Position numbers and translations under genes: made by a program. This document shows positions 53,202 to 61,461 of a DNA stretch of 64,000 bases, piece by piece. This DNA comes from Sphingomonadales bacterium. Its GTDB lineage: Bacteria > Pseudomonadota > Alphaproteobacteria > Sphingomonadales > Sphingomonadaceae. The notes under the pieces are model-generated. The model was given only the letters and a program-made list of their open reading frames with translations. It was not told the origin of the DNA and did not search any database. Position 1 is the first letter of the stretch; every line of letters starts with the position of its first letter. Location: positions 248,001-312,000 of the forward strand of contig JADJGU010000001.1 of assembly GCA_016707885.1 (NCBI GenBank). The letters are read 5' to 3'.

Positions 53202-53900
53202 TCAATAACCGCACCAACTTGGCGCGCTTTCGTCACCGTCGCATTGTTTCCGGTCCATTCCGTCGAGATAATATTTCTGTCGCCCGATACGCGTCCAGAT
53301 GACTTTCGATTTGGTCACCGGAGTGCCGGCTTCGGGCTCAAAAATTTCGATGCCGGTCGTCACCTTCTTCCGGTTGGTGAGATAGTTGATACTGATTTCC
53401 TCACCCGTTCCGCCATTGCGCGCATAGGATCTGCGGTCGAAACCGATCAAACGATAGCGGCCGTTTTCCAACCGGAATTTGAAGCTGTCTTTGGACGTGC
53501 TCCAGCTACCGCAGCTGAGCCAATAATTGAGATTTATTGTCAGCCCATTGTTGCGCAGGTCCATGCCGCCCTCCTCAAGCGGATCGGCTAGGCAGGGTGT
53601 ATCGCTATCCCCTTCTGGCGGCAGGAAATTGTCCGCTGAACCGGTCTGTTTATAGCCAGCCGAAACGCGCGACAGAATCAACAACCGGCGCGGATTGGTG
53701 TTGAGTTCATCCGGCCCGAGCCCGGCATTTTTCACGCGCTTCGCCGGATCATCCTGCTCTATCATCAGAACGGCAGCATCAGCTTCGGCCGCATCGCCGA
53801 TCAGTTTCCAGCCAGACGGAACATGACTTTGCCAATCTTCCGCCGCATATGCTGCGGGCGATGCAACCAGGGATAAAGCCAAGAAGCCAAGCGATTTCAA
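53202..53900 (-). CDS. hypothetical secreted protein
   Basis: A 232-residue protein with a signal peptide (residues 1-20, ending AAYAAE). It has four cysteines, two of them near the C-terminal CDGDESAPSWCGY and likely paired. The start appears to be TTG 53900 with GGGAG seven bases upstream. GWKLIGDAAEADA and NLNYWLSCGSW suggest a beta-rich fold. I do not recognise the family. It converges with the CDP-alcohol transferase gene. Confidence 0.6.
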   Translation of the reverse strand: MKSLGFLALSLVASPAAYAAEDWQSHVPSGWKLIGDAAEADAAVLMIEQDDPAKRVKNAGLGPDELNTNPRRLLILSRVSAGYKQTGSADNFLPPEGDSDTPCLADPLEEGGMDLRNNGLTINLNYWLSCGSWSTSKDSFKFRLENGRYRLIGFDRRSYARNGGTGEEISINYLTNRKKVTTGIEIFEPEAGTPVTKSKVIWTRIGRQKYYLDGMDRKQCDGDESAPSWCGY

Positions 53901-53985
53901 AACACTACTCCCGCATCATACACGCAAATCCTGAACCGGTTTGGCGCGCTTTTCAAGCGAGAGCGGCGCTTAGTACATAAATTGC

Positions 53986-54552
53986 CTAGTCAGGCTTTTT
54001 GGCAACACCGACCATTGCCGGTCGCAACAAGCGATCCTTGATCATATAGCCCGCCTGCATTTCGGCGACCACGGTGCCGGGCTCGGCATCGGCAGTTGGA
54101 ATTTCCACCATTGCCTGATGCTGGTTGGGATCGAGTGGCAGGCCCATTGCGGCGATGCGGCTGATGCCGTGCTTGGTGAAAACGCTGTCCAGTTCGCGGC
54201 CTGTAGCTTCGAGGCCGGTGACCAGCGGCTTCATCTTTTCGTCTTCGCGCAGTTCAGCGGGAATGGCGTCGAGCGCGCGGGTGAGATTGTCCGATACCGA
54301 GAGAATATCGCGCGCAAAGCCGGTGGCGGCATAGGCGCGTGCATCGGCGGCTTCCTTTTCCATGCGACGACGCACATTTTGCACCTCTGCCTGCGCATAA
54401 AGGATATCCTGCCGCGCGGTTTCCAGCTCGGCTGCCAGCTTGTTCAGTTCTTCCGCGGCGCTGTCAGCAGCATTGGCCTCGCCCTTCAGATGCTCGGGCA
54501 CGCCTTCCAGCTCCTGCTCAGCCGCTGCGTCGATTTTTTCCTTGTCGTTCAT
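53986..54552 (-). CDS. grpE: nucleotide exchange factor GrpE
   Basis: A 188-residue protein. The N-terminal half is a long coiled coil (about 25-85) with RRRMEKEAADARAYA; the C-terminal beta domain holds ISRIAAMGLPLDPNQHQAM and VAEMQAGYMIKDRLLRPAMVGV, the family signature. It releases ADP from DnaK and thereby completes the chaperone cycle. It follows hrcA with its own RpoH-type promoter in the 65-base gap. Confidence 0.96.
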   Translation of the reverse strand: MNDKEKIDAAAEQELEGVPEHLKGEANAADSAAEELNKLAAELETARQDILYAQAEVQNVRRRMEKEAADARAYAATGFARDILSVSDNLTRALDAIPAELREDEKMKPLVTGLEATGRELDSVFTKHGISRIAAMGLPLDPNQHQAMVEIPTADAEPGTVVAEMQAGYMIKDRLLRPAMVGVAKKPD

Positions 54553-54582
54553 AACTGCCCCGAATGTCTGTGTTGAAGGCGC

Positions 54583-54610
54583 ATATAGGCGCTCGCTTCA
54601 TTTCATCAAG
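54583..54610 (-). promoter_or_regulatory. RpoH-type promoter for grpE
   Basis: Read on the minus strand: CTTG (54610-54607), a 17-base spacer, then CCTATAT (54589-54583) followed by GCG. This fits CTTG-N17-CYTATNTNNG at every defined position and equals the dnaK promoter in spacing and boxes. It begins 8 bases after the hrcA stop codon and leaves a leader of about 24 bases. No CIRCE sequence is seen. Confidence 0.75.
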
Positions 54611-54617
54611 CGGGGTG

Positions 54618-55658
54618 TCACGTCATCAAGCGACTAAGCGCCTGCGCCGTGAAGTCCACCATCGGTACGATGCGGGCGTAATTGAGCCTCGTGGGGCCAA
54701 TAACGCCTACCACGCCGACAATCTGCCCGCCCGCGTCGCGATAGGGTGCGGCGATCACTGACGAACCGGACAGCGAGAAGAGGTTGTTTTCCGAGCCGAT
54801 GAAAATCCGCGTCGCCTGCGCCTCGCGCGCGCTGTCGATCAAGCGAGAGATTTCTTCTTTGTTTTCAAGCTCGTCGAGCAATTGACGGACACGGTCGAGG
54901 TCTGCCGCAGCGGTTTCGTCGAGCAGATTTGATTGCCCGCGTACGATCAGCACCGGCCGTTCATTGGCATCGAGCGACCACATGGCGAGGCCATTGCGCA
55001 CCAGCTCCGCGCTTGCCTGGTCGAGCGCGGCCTTCTGCCCACGTATCTCGGCGTCAAGCCTCACCAGCGCTTCTGAGAGCGTCAATCCCGAAAGCCTCGC
55101 ACTGATATAATTGCCAGCCTCGACCAAGGCGCTATCGCTGACCGCCGATGAAATTTCGACCAGCCGGTTCTCGACGGTTCCGTCCGCGCCGACCATGATT
55201 GCCAGCGCCTGCCCCGCCGACAATCGGGCAAAGCTGAATTGTTTGAGCACCGCCTCACGCTTGGGAACCATCACCACGCCTGCACAGGCAGACAGGCCGG
55301 ACAAAGCGGTGGTTGCCGCGGCCAGCGCATTTTCAATCGGCCCGCTGCCAGCTATTTGTGACTCGATCGCACGCCTTTCCTCGGCCGTCGGCTCTGCGGC
55401 CTGCATCATGCCATCGACGAACAGCCGCAATCCGCTTTCGGTCGGCAACCTACCTGCGCTGGTATGCGGCGAAGCGAGCAAGCCCGCCTCCTCCAGATCC
55501 TGCATCACATTGCGGATCGAAGCAGGCGACAGGTTGAGCCCGCCAATTTTGGACAGCGTCCGTGAACCGACCGGAGCACCCGATTCCAGATAGCTTTCGA
55601 CCACGATGCGAAAGATCGTACGGGTGCGATCGTTGAGTTCGGTGATGGGAGCGGTCAT
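54618..55658 (-). CDS. hrcA: heat-inducible transcription repressor HrcA
   Basis: A 346-residue repressor. The N-terminal winged helix (RTIFRIVVESYLESGAPVGSRTL, then SPASIRNVMQDLEEAGLL) binds CIRCE operators, classically before groESL. The remaining GAF-like and inserted domains are of normal length, ending IGPTRLNYARIVPMVDFTAQALS. It normally depends on GroE for activity. The gene precedes grpE on the same strand. I found no CIRCE motif (TTAGCACTC type) at the dnaK, grpE or hslV promoters, so its targets probably lie elsewhere. Confidence 0.95.
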   Translation of the reverse strand: MTAPITELNDRTRTIFRIVVESYLESGAPVGSRTLSKIGGLNLSPASIRNVMQDLEEAGLLASPHTSAGRLPTESGLRLFVDGMMQAAEPTAEERRAIESQIAGSGPIENALAAATTALSGLSACAGVVMVPKREAVLKQFSFARLSAGQALAIMVGADGTVENRLVEISSAVSDSALVEAGNYISARLSGLTLSEALVRLDAEIRGQKAALDQASAELVRNGLAMWSLDANERPVLIVRGQSNLLDETAAADLDRVRQLLDELENKEEISRLIDSAREAQATRIFIGSENNLFSLSGSSVIAAPYRDAGGQIVGVVGVIGPTRLNYARIVPMVDFTAQALSRLMT

Positions 55659-55666
55659 GAGAAGCT

Positions 55667-55695
55667 AATGTGCGCAGCCCCCGAGCGGGTGTCAA
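55667..55695 (-). promoter_or_regulatory. possible housekeeping promoter for hrcA
   Basis: Minus strand: a perfect -35 TTGACA (55695-55690) with a 17-base spacer to CACATT (55672-55667), a poor -10. Initiation would fall near 55660, leaving almost no leader before ATG 55658. The weak -10 makes this tentative. Confidence 0.3.
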
Positions 55696-56747
55696 TCTGA
55701 CTTCACGAGATTTCGCGCGATCAAAGGGTAAACAGGCGCCAGCATTGCCCAAATCGCCTCATTCTTGGCGGTGTAGCATGTTCGATCGAAGCGATAGCCT
55801 TTTTGGTCTTTTTCCTCCGACCATTTCAGAATGCCAAAAGGCTGATCGGTCATGCAACGGCGGTTGGGTTCATCCGGATCACTCTCCCAAGGCTCTATCA
55901 TAGGAGCCACTCGCCCGGCAATGATGCCATCTAGTGAAGCCCTTACCTTTAGATAACCCGCCCGACCGATGTTGAACCGGCTTTCCCCGGCTGGGATGAA
56001 ATATTGGTCGCGCAACTCTTTGTCTGCATACCAACTGATATGACCCTCGGTTACGATTTTTCCCTTACCGTCCGGACGCAATTCGAAAAGTTTTCCGCCT
56101 GCGCCCATGGGGCCGACTTCATCATATCGCAGTTGCTCCTGCCATTCGAACGGCTTGCTGTCTTTGCGAACAGAAATCGCGACATTGCCACCCTGCTCAG
56201 ACAGACGCCTGCCGAGAATTTGCCAAGCCTGATCGAACCGCGCCAACATCTCTGCCACAGCCTTATCTTCGTTGCGGCAGCCAAAGTCTGCAAAAGCCAG
56301 ACCTTCCCTGGCATCTTTAGTCCAGCGCAGCTGTGCGGCACCGAGATCCATTGTGCGGGCCATACGGCATTCAAGCCACGGGCCATCCCGCGTCAACGGC
56401 ATCGGCCCGCGTTCGACAATTTGCGACAGAGCGGAGCGCAGTTCAGCATAGCCATCCGCCCCAATATCAATAGGGTGCTCGCCTTGAAGGAAGTAATAGT
56501 CATTTTCGGCAGCCGGGATCAAATGTCCGATAGAAAAGGGGATAGCAACTTCACCCTTACCGTCAGGGCCAACGGTCCATTTGAAGCGGTTACCAAAGCG
56601 TGTGCCGATGATAGTATAGTGCAGCGTTTCGCCACCCACGTCAGCATTTTCTATTTGAGAGGATTCTGCGGGTGCCGCATCCGCCGCAGCCAGCGATGGC
56701 GTCATAGCCAGTGCCGTCAAAAATGAAATCAAGCCACCCAAGCGCAT
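55692..56747 (-). CDS. hypothetical secreted protein
   Basis: A 351-residue protein with a signal peptide (residues 1-24, MRLGG...SLAAADA). Two similar parts are visible, each with an F-W/Y-rich strand followed by GHLIPAAENDYYF...GADGYAELR or GHISWYADKELRDQYFIPAGESRFNIGRAGYLKVR, so the protein seems to be an internal duplication. The start is fixed by GAGGGAGAAAGTT before ATG 56747; the earlier in-frame ATGs lack this. Composition is slightly AT-richer. Function unknown. Confidence 0.65.
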   Translation of the reverse strand: MRLGGLISFLTALAMTPSLAAADAAPAESSQIENADVGGETLHYTIIGTRFGNRFKWTVGPDGKGEVAIPFSIGHLIPAAENDYYFLQGEHPIDIGADGYAELRSALSQIVERGPMPLTRDGPWLECRMARTMDLGAAQLRWTKDAREGLAFADFGCRNEDKAVAEMLARFDQAWQILGRRLSEQGGNVAISVRKDSKPFEWQEQLRYDEVGPMGAGGKLFELRPDGKGKIVTEGHISWYADKELRDQYFIPAGESRFNIGRAGYLKVRASLDGIIAGRVAPMIEPWESDPDEPNRRCMTDQPFGILKWSEEKDQKGYRFDRTCYTAKNEAIWAMLAPVYPLIARNLVKSD

Positions 56748-56830
56748 AACTTTCTCCCTCGGTCGCATTGCTCCCATAGCCATCTTCGGATAAGTGCCGC
56801 GCCATTAAAACCATCAAAGGAAACTAGTAC

Positions 56831-57544
56831 ATGCGCCCATCCGGACGCGCGCCAGACGAAATGCGCGCCATTTTCATCGAGACCGCTTTCACCAAACATG
56901 CCGAGGGCAGCGTGCTGATCGGTTTCGGCGATACGCAGGTGCTGTGCACGGCGAGCGTCGAGGATCGCCTGCCGCCCTGGCTGCGCGGTAAGGGTGAAGG
57001 CTGGGTGACTGCCGAATATTCGATGCTCCCCCGTGCCACGCACACCCGTGGCCAGCGCGAAGCCGCGAAGGGCAAGCAATCGGGCCGCACGCAGGAAATC
57101 CAGCGACTCATTGGTCGCTCGCTGCGCGCAGTGGTCGACATGACGAAACTGGGCGAGTTCCAGATCACCCTCGATTGCGACGTGCTGCAAGCCGACGGAG
57201 GCACCCGAACAGCTGCAATTTCCGGCGCATGGGTCGCCCTGCGCCTTGCGGTCAACAAGCTGATGGCCGAAGGCAAGATCAAGGAAGACCCGATAACCGG
57301 TCGCGTTGCCGCGGTCAGTTGCGGCATCTGCAATGGCACACCGGTGCTTGACCTCGATTATGTCGAAGATTCAAGCGCCGACGCCGATGCCAATTTCGTG
57401 CTGATCGAAGGCGGCAAGATTGCAGAAGTACAAGCAACTGCCGAAGGCGCGACCTATGACGAGGAAGCCCTGCTGCGCCTGCTGCGCCTCGCCCGCATGG
57501 GTTGCGACCGTATTTTTGCAGCCCAGGGCGAAGCTGTGAAGTGA
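56831..57544 (+). CDS. rph: ribonuclease PH
   Basis: A 237-residue phosphorolytic 3'-5' exonuclease that trims tRNA precursors. MRPSGRAPDEMR at the start, GFGDTQVLCTASVED near residue 32, GWVTAEYSMLPRATHTR near 57 and DCDVLQADGGTRTAAI (phosphate and metal residues) near 118 are the family landmarks. Length is normal. It is divergent from the secreted protein gene and followed by rdgB, the usual order in alphaproteobacteria with hrcA nearby. Confidence 0.97.
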   Translation: MRPSGRAPDEMRAIFIETAFTKHAEGSVLIGFGDTQVLCTASVEDRLPPWLRGKGEGWVTAEYSMLPRATHTRGQREAAKGKQSGRTQEIQRLIGRSLRAVVDMTKLGEFQITLDCDVLQADGGTRTAAISGAWVALRLAVNKLMAEGKIKEDPITGRVAAVSCGICNGTPVLDLDYVEDSSADADANFVLIEGGKIAEVQATAEGATYDEEALLRLLRLARMGCDRIFAAQGEAVK

Positions 57545-57551
57545 CACTTAG

Positions 57552-57668
57552 CCCTCTCCCCTTCAGGGGAGAGGGTTGGGAGAGGGGTGTCTTGCCCAAA
57601 GCCCCTCTCCGCTGCGACTAGGCGTCAAAGACGCCAAGTCTCGCTGCCTCTCCCCTGAAGTAGAGAGG
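57552..57668. repeat. composite palindromic repeat, copy B (CCTCTCCC type)
   Basis: A perfect palindrome CCCTCTCCCC-ttca-GGGGAGAGGG opens it at 57552-57575. A second pair GGAGAGGGG (57579-57587) with CCCCTCTCC (57602-57610) follows, then the small hairpin GGCGTC-aaa-GACGCC at 57621-57635, and a decayed CCTCTC/GAGAGG pair at 57647-57668. The stretch CTAGGC...GCCAAGTCT matches copy A at 12.8 kb. It fills the rph-rdgB gap. Confidence 0.75.
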
Positions 57669-57684
57669 ATGGTAAGGAGAAACC

Positions 57685-58902
57685 ATGACCCACCGCAAAC
57701 TCGCCCCCGGAAAACTTGTAATCGCCAGTCACAATGCCGGCAAGGTGCGCGAAATCCGTGCACTGCTCGAACCGTTCGGGATAGAACCGGTATCGGCGGG
57801 TGATCTTGGCCTGCCCGAGCCAGAGGAAACCGGCACCACCTTCGCCGAAAACGCGTTGTTAAAGGCGCATGTATCGGCACAGGCCTCCGGCCTGCCGGCA
57901 CTTGCCGACGATAGCGGACTGTGCGTTGCGGCATTGAATGGAGCGCCAGGGGTGTACACCGCGGGCTGGGCCGAAAAGCAATGGTTCGAGGCACAGGCGC
58001 TGGGCGGCCCGGGGCGCGACTGGTATCTCGCCATGGGCAAGGTTGAGGGAAAGCTTGCGGAACAAGGCCCTGACGTCGATCGCAGCGCCTTCTTCATCTG
58101 CACCCTCGCACTCGCCTGGCCCGACGGGCATGAGGAAATTTTCGAAGGCCGCGTTCACGGCACTCTGGCTTGGCCGCCGCGCGGGACGATGGGTTTTGGC
58201 TATGATCCGGTGTTCGTGCCTATGGGCCGCCACCATACATTTGCCGAACTCGACCCGGCTGAAAAGCACGCAATGAGCCACCGCGCCGATGCCTTTCGCA
58301 AACTGGTCGAGGCGGTTTTTTTAGTTGGTTTTTTTGCGGGGAATATTGGCAGATGTTTTTGGCGGGAATTGTTGTGGGGCAGACAAGAAGAAGGCAGGGC
58401 CCGCCCGCGGGGGGGGGGCGGGGGGTCGGGGGCCGGGGGGCCGGGGACCCGGGCCGGCCTGCCCGGGGGGGGGGGATCGGGGCGCCTGGGGCTCGGGGCC
58501 GGTCCTCGAAGACGGGGCGGAAAACGGCGGGGCGGTGCCGGGAGCCGGCAGCTCGGAGGGGGGGGCTGCGTGGACTGGCTTGCAGGAACCGGCGGGAGCG
58601 CTCCGGCGTCCAAAATCTCCAGGCCGCAATGCCATCTACAACTTCGTTGTGCCCGGGCTCGAAGGGCCAGGTGTAACGATGTAGGCCTGTCGATCTGCGG
58701 CAGGCCGGAGACATCAGGCACTATCTCGACCGGTTGGCTGGCAATACAGCGCCGGTGGAATCGACCGCAATTTGATGGAATTGCCGCTCGCCCTTTACAT
58801 CCATTGGCCATTTTGCGTTTCGAAATGCCCATACTGCGATTTCAACAGCCATGTGCGCGAGCAAGTGGACCAGGCGACTTGGCGCGAGGCGTTACTCGCT
58901 GA
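57685..58902 (+). CDS. rdgB: RdgB/HAM1-type non-canonical purine NTP pyrophosphatase with abnormal 3' end
   Basis: Residues 1-212 are a normal RdgB: LVIASHNAGKVREI at the start, TGTTFAENALLKA near 50, LADDSGLCVAALNGAPGVYTAGW near 72, and GTMGFGYDPVFVP and HAMSHRADAFRKLVEA near the end. The enzyme removes dITP/XTP from the nucleotide pool. A normal protein should stop near 58320. Instead the frame runs on for nearly 200 residues through G-run sequence (58.32-58.6 kb) and into the hemW start, giving a meaningless Gly/Arg-rich tail. The tail is best explained by bad sequence or a lesion. The start has GGAG before ATG 57685. Confidence 0.75.
   Translation: MTHRKLAPGKLVIASHNAGKVREIRALLEPFGIEPVSAGDLGLPEPEETGTTFAENALLKAHVSAQASGLPALADDSGLCVAALNGAPGVYTAGWAEKQWFEAQALGGPGRDWYLAMGKVEGKLAEQGPDVDRSAFFICTLALAWPDGHEEIFEGRVHGTLAWPPRGTMGFGYDPVFVPMGRHHTFAELDPAEKHAMSHRADAFRKLVEAVFLVGFFAGNIGRCFWRELLWGRQEEGRARPRGGGGGSGAGGPGTRAGLPGGGGSGRLGLGAGPRRRGGKRRGGAGSRQLGGGGCVDWLAGTGGSAPASKISRPQCHLQLRCARARRARCNDVGLSICGRPETSGTISTGWLAIQRRWNRPQFDGIAARPLHPLAILRFEMPILRFQQPCARASGPGDLARGVTR
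58321..58740. other. anomalous G-run tract, probable sequence artefact
   Basis: Starting right where rdgB should end, the sequence becomes T/G-rich and then, from about 58405 to 58565, is dominated by runs of 5-10 G broken by single other bases. No such strand-biased G runs of this length occur elsewhere in the window except the 13-G run in hemW. From about 58600 the composition returns to normal, but the bases up to hemW encode nothing I recognise. The pattern resembles low-quality reads or a poor assembly join more than biology. Confidence 0.6.
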
Positions 58903-59947
58903 CCTCGCGCACGAAGCGCGGCTGACCGAGGGGCGCAAACTGGGTTCCATCTTCTTTGGCGGCGGCACGCCTTCGTTGATGCCACCGAAAACTGCCGCAG
59001 CACTCATCGATGCAGCGGAGCGCCACTGGGGCTTTGCCGACGATATCGAGATTACATTGGAGGCAAACCCTTCCTCGGTAGAGGCCGCACGCTTTGCCGA
59101 ACTGGCAGCGGCGGGGGTCAATCGGGTGTCTTTGGGCCTTCAGGCGCTAGACGATGAAACCCTCGCTTTTCTCGGCCGCGCACACAGGGTGGACGAAAGC
59201 CTGTCTGCGCTCGACACGGCGCAACGGCATTTCGGGCGGGTCAGCATCGACCTGATCTATGCCCGCCCTGACCAAAGCCCCAAGGCATGGGATGCCGAAC
59301 TGGCGCGCGCCATCGGCTTCGGAACCACCCATATGTCGCTCTACCAGCTGACCATCGAACCTGGCACACGCTTCGCCACCGATGTTGCGAAGCGGCAATG
59401 GGAACCGCTCGACGATGATGTCGCGGCTGATCTGTATGAACTGACTCGGATGCGGATGGAGGCCGCCGGCCTGCCTGCCTATGAGATCAGCAACCATGCT
59501 GCCCCTGGACAGGAAAGCCGCCACAATCTCGCTTACTGGCGATATCAGGATTATGTCGGGATTGGCCCCGGTGCACATGGGCGCCGCACCGCCATGGCCA
59601 CACAGCGCCACAAGAAGCCCGAAAATTTCATGGCCGCGGTTGCGCGCAAACTGCACGGGCTGCAAGTCGAAGACCCGCTCGACACTGCAACACAGGCGAT
59701 GGAAGCGCTGCTCATGGGGCTGCGGCTGCGCGAGGGTGTGGATATCTCTGCGCTGAGCGACCGTTTTGCAATCGGCTCCGGCGATTTGATAGATTGGACG
59801 GCTGTGGAAAAACTGGCGGCCTTGGGGTTTGTCGAGGGGGGGGGGGGGCGGGAGGAGGCTCACCTTTCCGTTACCCCGAAAGGTTTTCCTTTGCTCGACG
59901 CGATACTGCCGCAAATCGTTGCGATTGAGCCGACGCCTGACGCCTGA
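58775..59947 (+). CDS. hemW: radical SAM heme chaperone HemW (HemN-like)
   Basis: A 390-residue radical SAM protein. The cluster motif CVSKCPYC is near residue 14, preceded by LYIHWPFC; FFGGGTPSLM, ITLEANP and GVNRVSLGLQALDD follow, and SLYQLTIEPGT is typical. It lacks the N-terminal extension of true coproporphyrinogen oxidase HemN, so it is HemW, a heme-trafficking factor. ATG 58775 is preferred to the TTG just before. A run of 13 G near 59836-59848 produces an odd GGGG stretch at about residue 355 but does not break the frame. Confidence 0.9.
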   Translation: MELPLALYIHWPFCVSKCPYCDFNSHVREQVDQATWREALLADLAHEARLTEGRKLGSIFFGGGTPSLMPPKTAAALIDAAERHWGFADDIEITLEANPSSVEAARFAELAAAGVNRVSLGLQALDDETLAFLGRAHRVDESLSALDTAQRHFGRVSIDLIYARPDQSPKAWDAELARAIGFGTTHMSLYQLTIEPGTRFATDVAKRQWEPLDDDVAADLYELTRMRMEAAGLPAYEISNHAAPGQESRHNLAYWRYQDYVGIGPGAHGRRTAMATQRHKKPENFMAAVARKLHGLQVEDPLDTATQAMEALLMGLRLREGVDISALSDRFAIGSGDLIDWTAVEKLAALGFVEGGGGREEAHLSVTPKGFPLLDAILPQIVAIEPTPDA

Positions 59948-59960
59948 TAGCATCACGCGC

Positions 59961-60851
59961 ATGGCCGAAGCGCTGATCGCCGAATATCGCTCCTACCTTG
60001 CCGACAATCGCCGCCGGTCGGTGCACAGCGTGCGCGCCTATGTCGCGACGGCAGAGCGGCTGTGCGCGTTCCTGACCGAACATCTGGGCGAACCCGCCAA
60101 CCGCGCCACACTTGCCAAAGCGACCGCCGCGGATTTGCGCGCTTTCCTCGCCAACCGGCGGGGGGACGGCCTGACCAACCGGTCGACCGCGCGCGAGCTA
60201 TCGGCGGTTCGCAATTTCCTGCGCTTTGCGCTTGGCGATGAAGCGGCGATCCCGGCTCTCAAGGGCCCGCGCGTCCAGCGCAGCCTGCCGCGCCCGGTCG
60301 ATCCCGAAGCTGTGCTTGCGCTTGCAGGTGACGCGGCAGACAACGCTAGTGATAGCTGGGTCGGCGCGCGCGATTGGGCGGTGCTGTTGCTACTCTATGG
60401 CTGCGGCCTGCGCGTAAGCGAGGCGACGGGGCTGACTGGCGATGCCCTGCCGCTGGGAACAACGCTTCGCGTCACCGGCAAGCGCAACAAGACCCGTATC
60501 GTGCCACTGCTCGACAATGTGCGCGAAGCCATCGAGGGCTATCTCGAACTCTGCCCCTATTCCCCGGCCAAAGGCGAGCCACTGTTTCGCGGACGTCGCG
60601 GCGGCCCACTATCCCCAGCACTCATCCGCCGCGCGGTGCAGGGCGCGCGCAAGCGGCTGGGCCTGCCCGAAAAAACCACGCCGCACGCCTTGCGTCATAG
60701 CTTTGCGACGCATCTGCTCGCAGGTGGCGCCGACCTGCGCAGCCTGCAGGAGTTGCTCGGCCATGCCAGCCTGTCTTCAACGCAGGTCTATACTGCGGTC
60801 GACACCGCTATGCTTCTGGATGAATATCTGAACTCGCATCCACGGGCTTGA
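59961..60851 (+). CDS. xerC: tyrosine recombinase XerC
   Basis: A 296-residue recombinase, partner of XerD at dif. The N-terminal core-binding domain (about 1-95) precedes the catalytic Arg in YGCGLRVSEATGL, Lys in TGKRNKTRIVPLL, His/Arg in PHALRHSFATHLLAGG, His in LGHASLSSTQ and the nucleophilic Tyr in VYTAVD. ATG 59961 begins 14 bases after hemW stops; the open frame upstream is shadow sequence. Its 3' end overlaps the convergent dedA gene by 44 bases. Confidence 0.88.
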   Translation: MAEALIAEYRSYLADNRRRSVHSVRAYVATAERLCAFLTEHLGEPANRATLAKATAADLRAFLANRRGDGLTNRSTARELSAVRNFLRFALGDEAAIPALKGPRVQRSLPRPVDPEAVLALAGDAADNASDSWVGARDWAVLLLLYGCGLRVSEATGLTGDALPLGTTLRVTGKRNKTRIVPLLDNVREAIEGYLELCPYSPAKGEPLFRGRRGGPLSPALIRRAVQGARKRLGLPEKTTPHALRHSFATHLLAGGADLRSLQELLGHASLSSTQVYTAVDTAMLLDEYLNSHPRA

Positions 60852-61455
60852 TGGCTTCGGCGTTGGGCTTCCACCGCCACAACCTCCACAGATACCCAAG
60901 TAGAATGGCTGCAATGATCGCGGTTGAAAGCGGCCCCATGATCCGCTCAACCTCTTCGAACTGCGATCCTAGGAAATAGCCCACACCCGCCAGCGCGGCA
61001 CTCCAGCCAGCTGTGCCGATTGTCGAGAAAACCAGAAACCGGCGATGCGACATGCCGAATAGACCTGCAGGAATCGAGATCAGCGAACGCAAGGTCGGCA
61101 GCATCCGCGCAACCAGCACGATTGTCGAGCCATATTTGCGGAACAGCGTCTCGCCGCGCTCCACCTCATGCCAGTCGAGCGTCAGCCAGCGGCTATGCTT
61201 GTCAATAAAACGGTGCAGCCGCGCCTCGCCAAATTTGATCGCTAGCCAGAACCACAGCCAGTTGCCGAGCATCGCGCCTGCCGTACCCGCTGCGATCGTA
61301 CCGGTGAGGGTCATATTCCCGCGTGCGGCAGAAACCCCGGCAACGGTCATGATCACTTCGGATGGAATCGGCGGAAACACGGTTTCGAGCAGCATCAGCA
61401 ATGCCACGCCCCAATAACCGGCCCAGTCGACCAGTTGAATGATCCAGTCTTCCAT
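60808..61455 (-). CDS. DedA family membrane protein
   Basis: A 215-residue protein with five or six helices. LLETVFPPIPSEVIMTVAG near residue 22, GAMLGNWLWFWLAIKFGEARL, and FRKYGSTIVLVARMLPTLRSLISIPAGLFGM carry the conserved acidic and basic residues of the DedA/VTT superfamily. Members flip undecaprenyl phosphate or phospholipids and support membrane energetics. The last gene of the rsmI-yraN-gshB series on this strand, it starts seven bases after gshB ends. Confidence 0.92.
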   Translation of the reverse strand: MEDWIIQLVDWAGYWGVALLMLLETVFPPIPSEVIMTVAGVSAARGNMTLTGTIAAGTAGAMLGNWLWFWLAIKFGEARLHRFIDKHSRWLTLDWHEVERGETLFRKYGSTIVLVARMLPTLRSLISIPAGLFGMSHRRFLVFSTIGTAGWSAALAGVGYFLGSQFEEVERIMGPLSTAIIAAILLGYLWRLWRWKPNAEAIKPVDASSDIHPEA

Positions 61456-61461
61456 CTGAGG

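Noticed and set aside
58200..58832. Minus-strand Pro/Arg-rich open frames across the G-run tract
   Set aside because: They arise from poly-C on the complement strand and resemble no protein.
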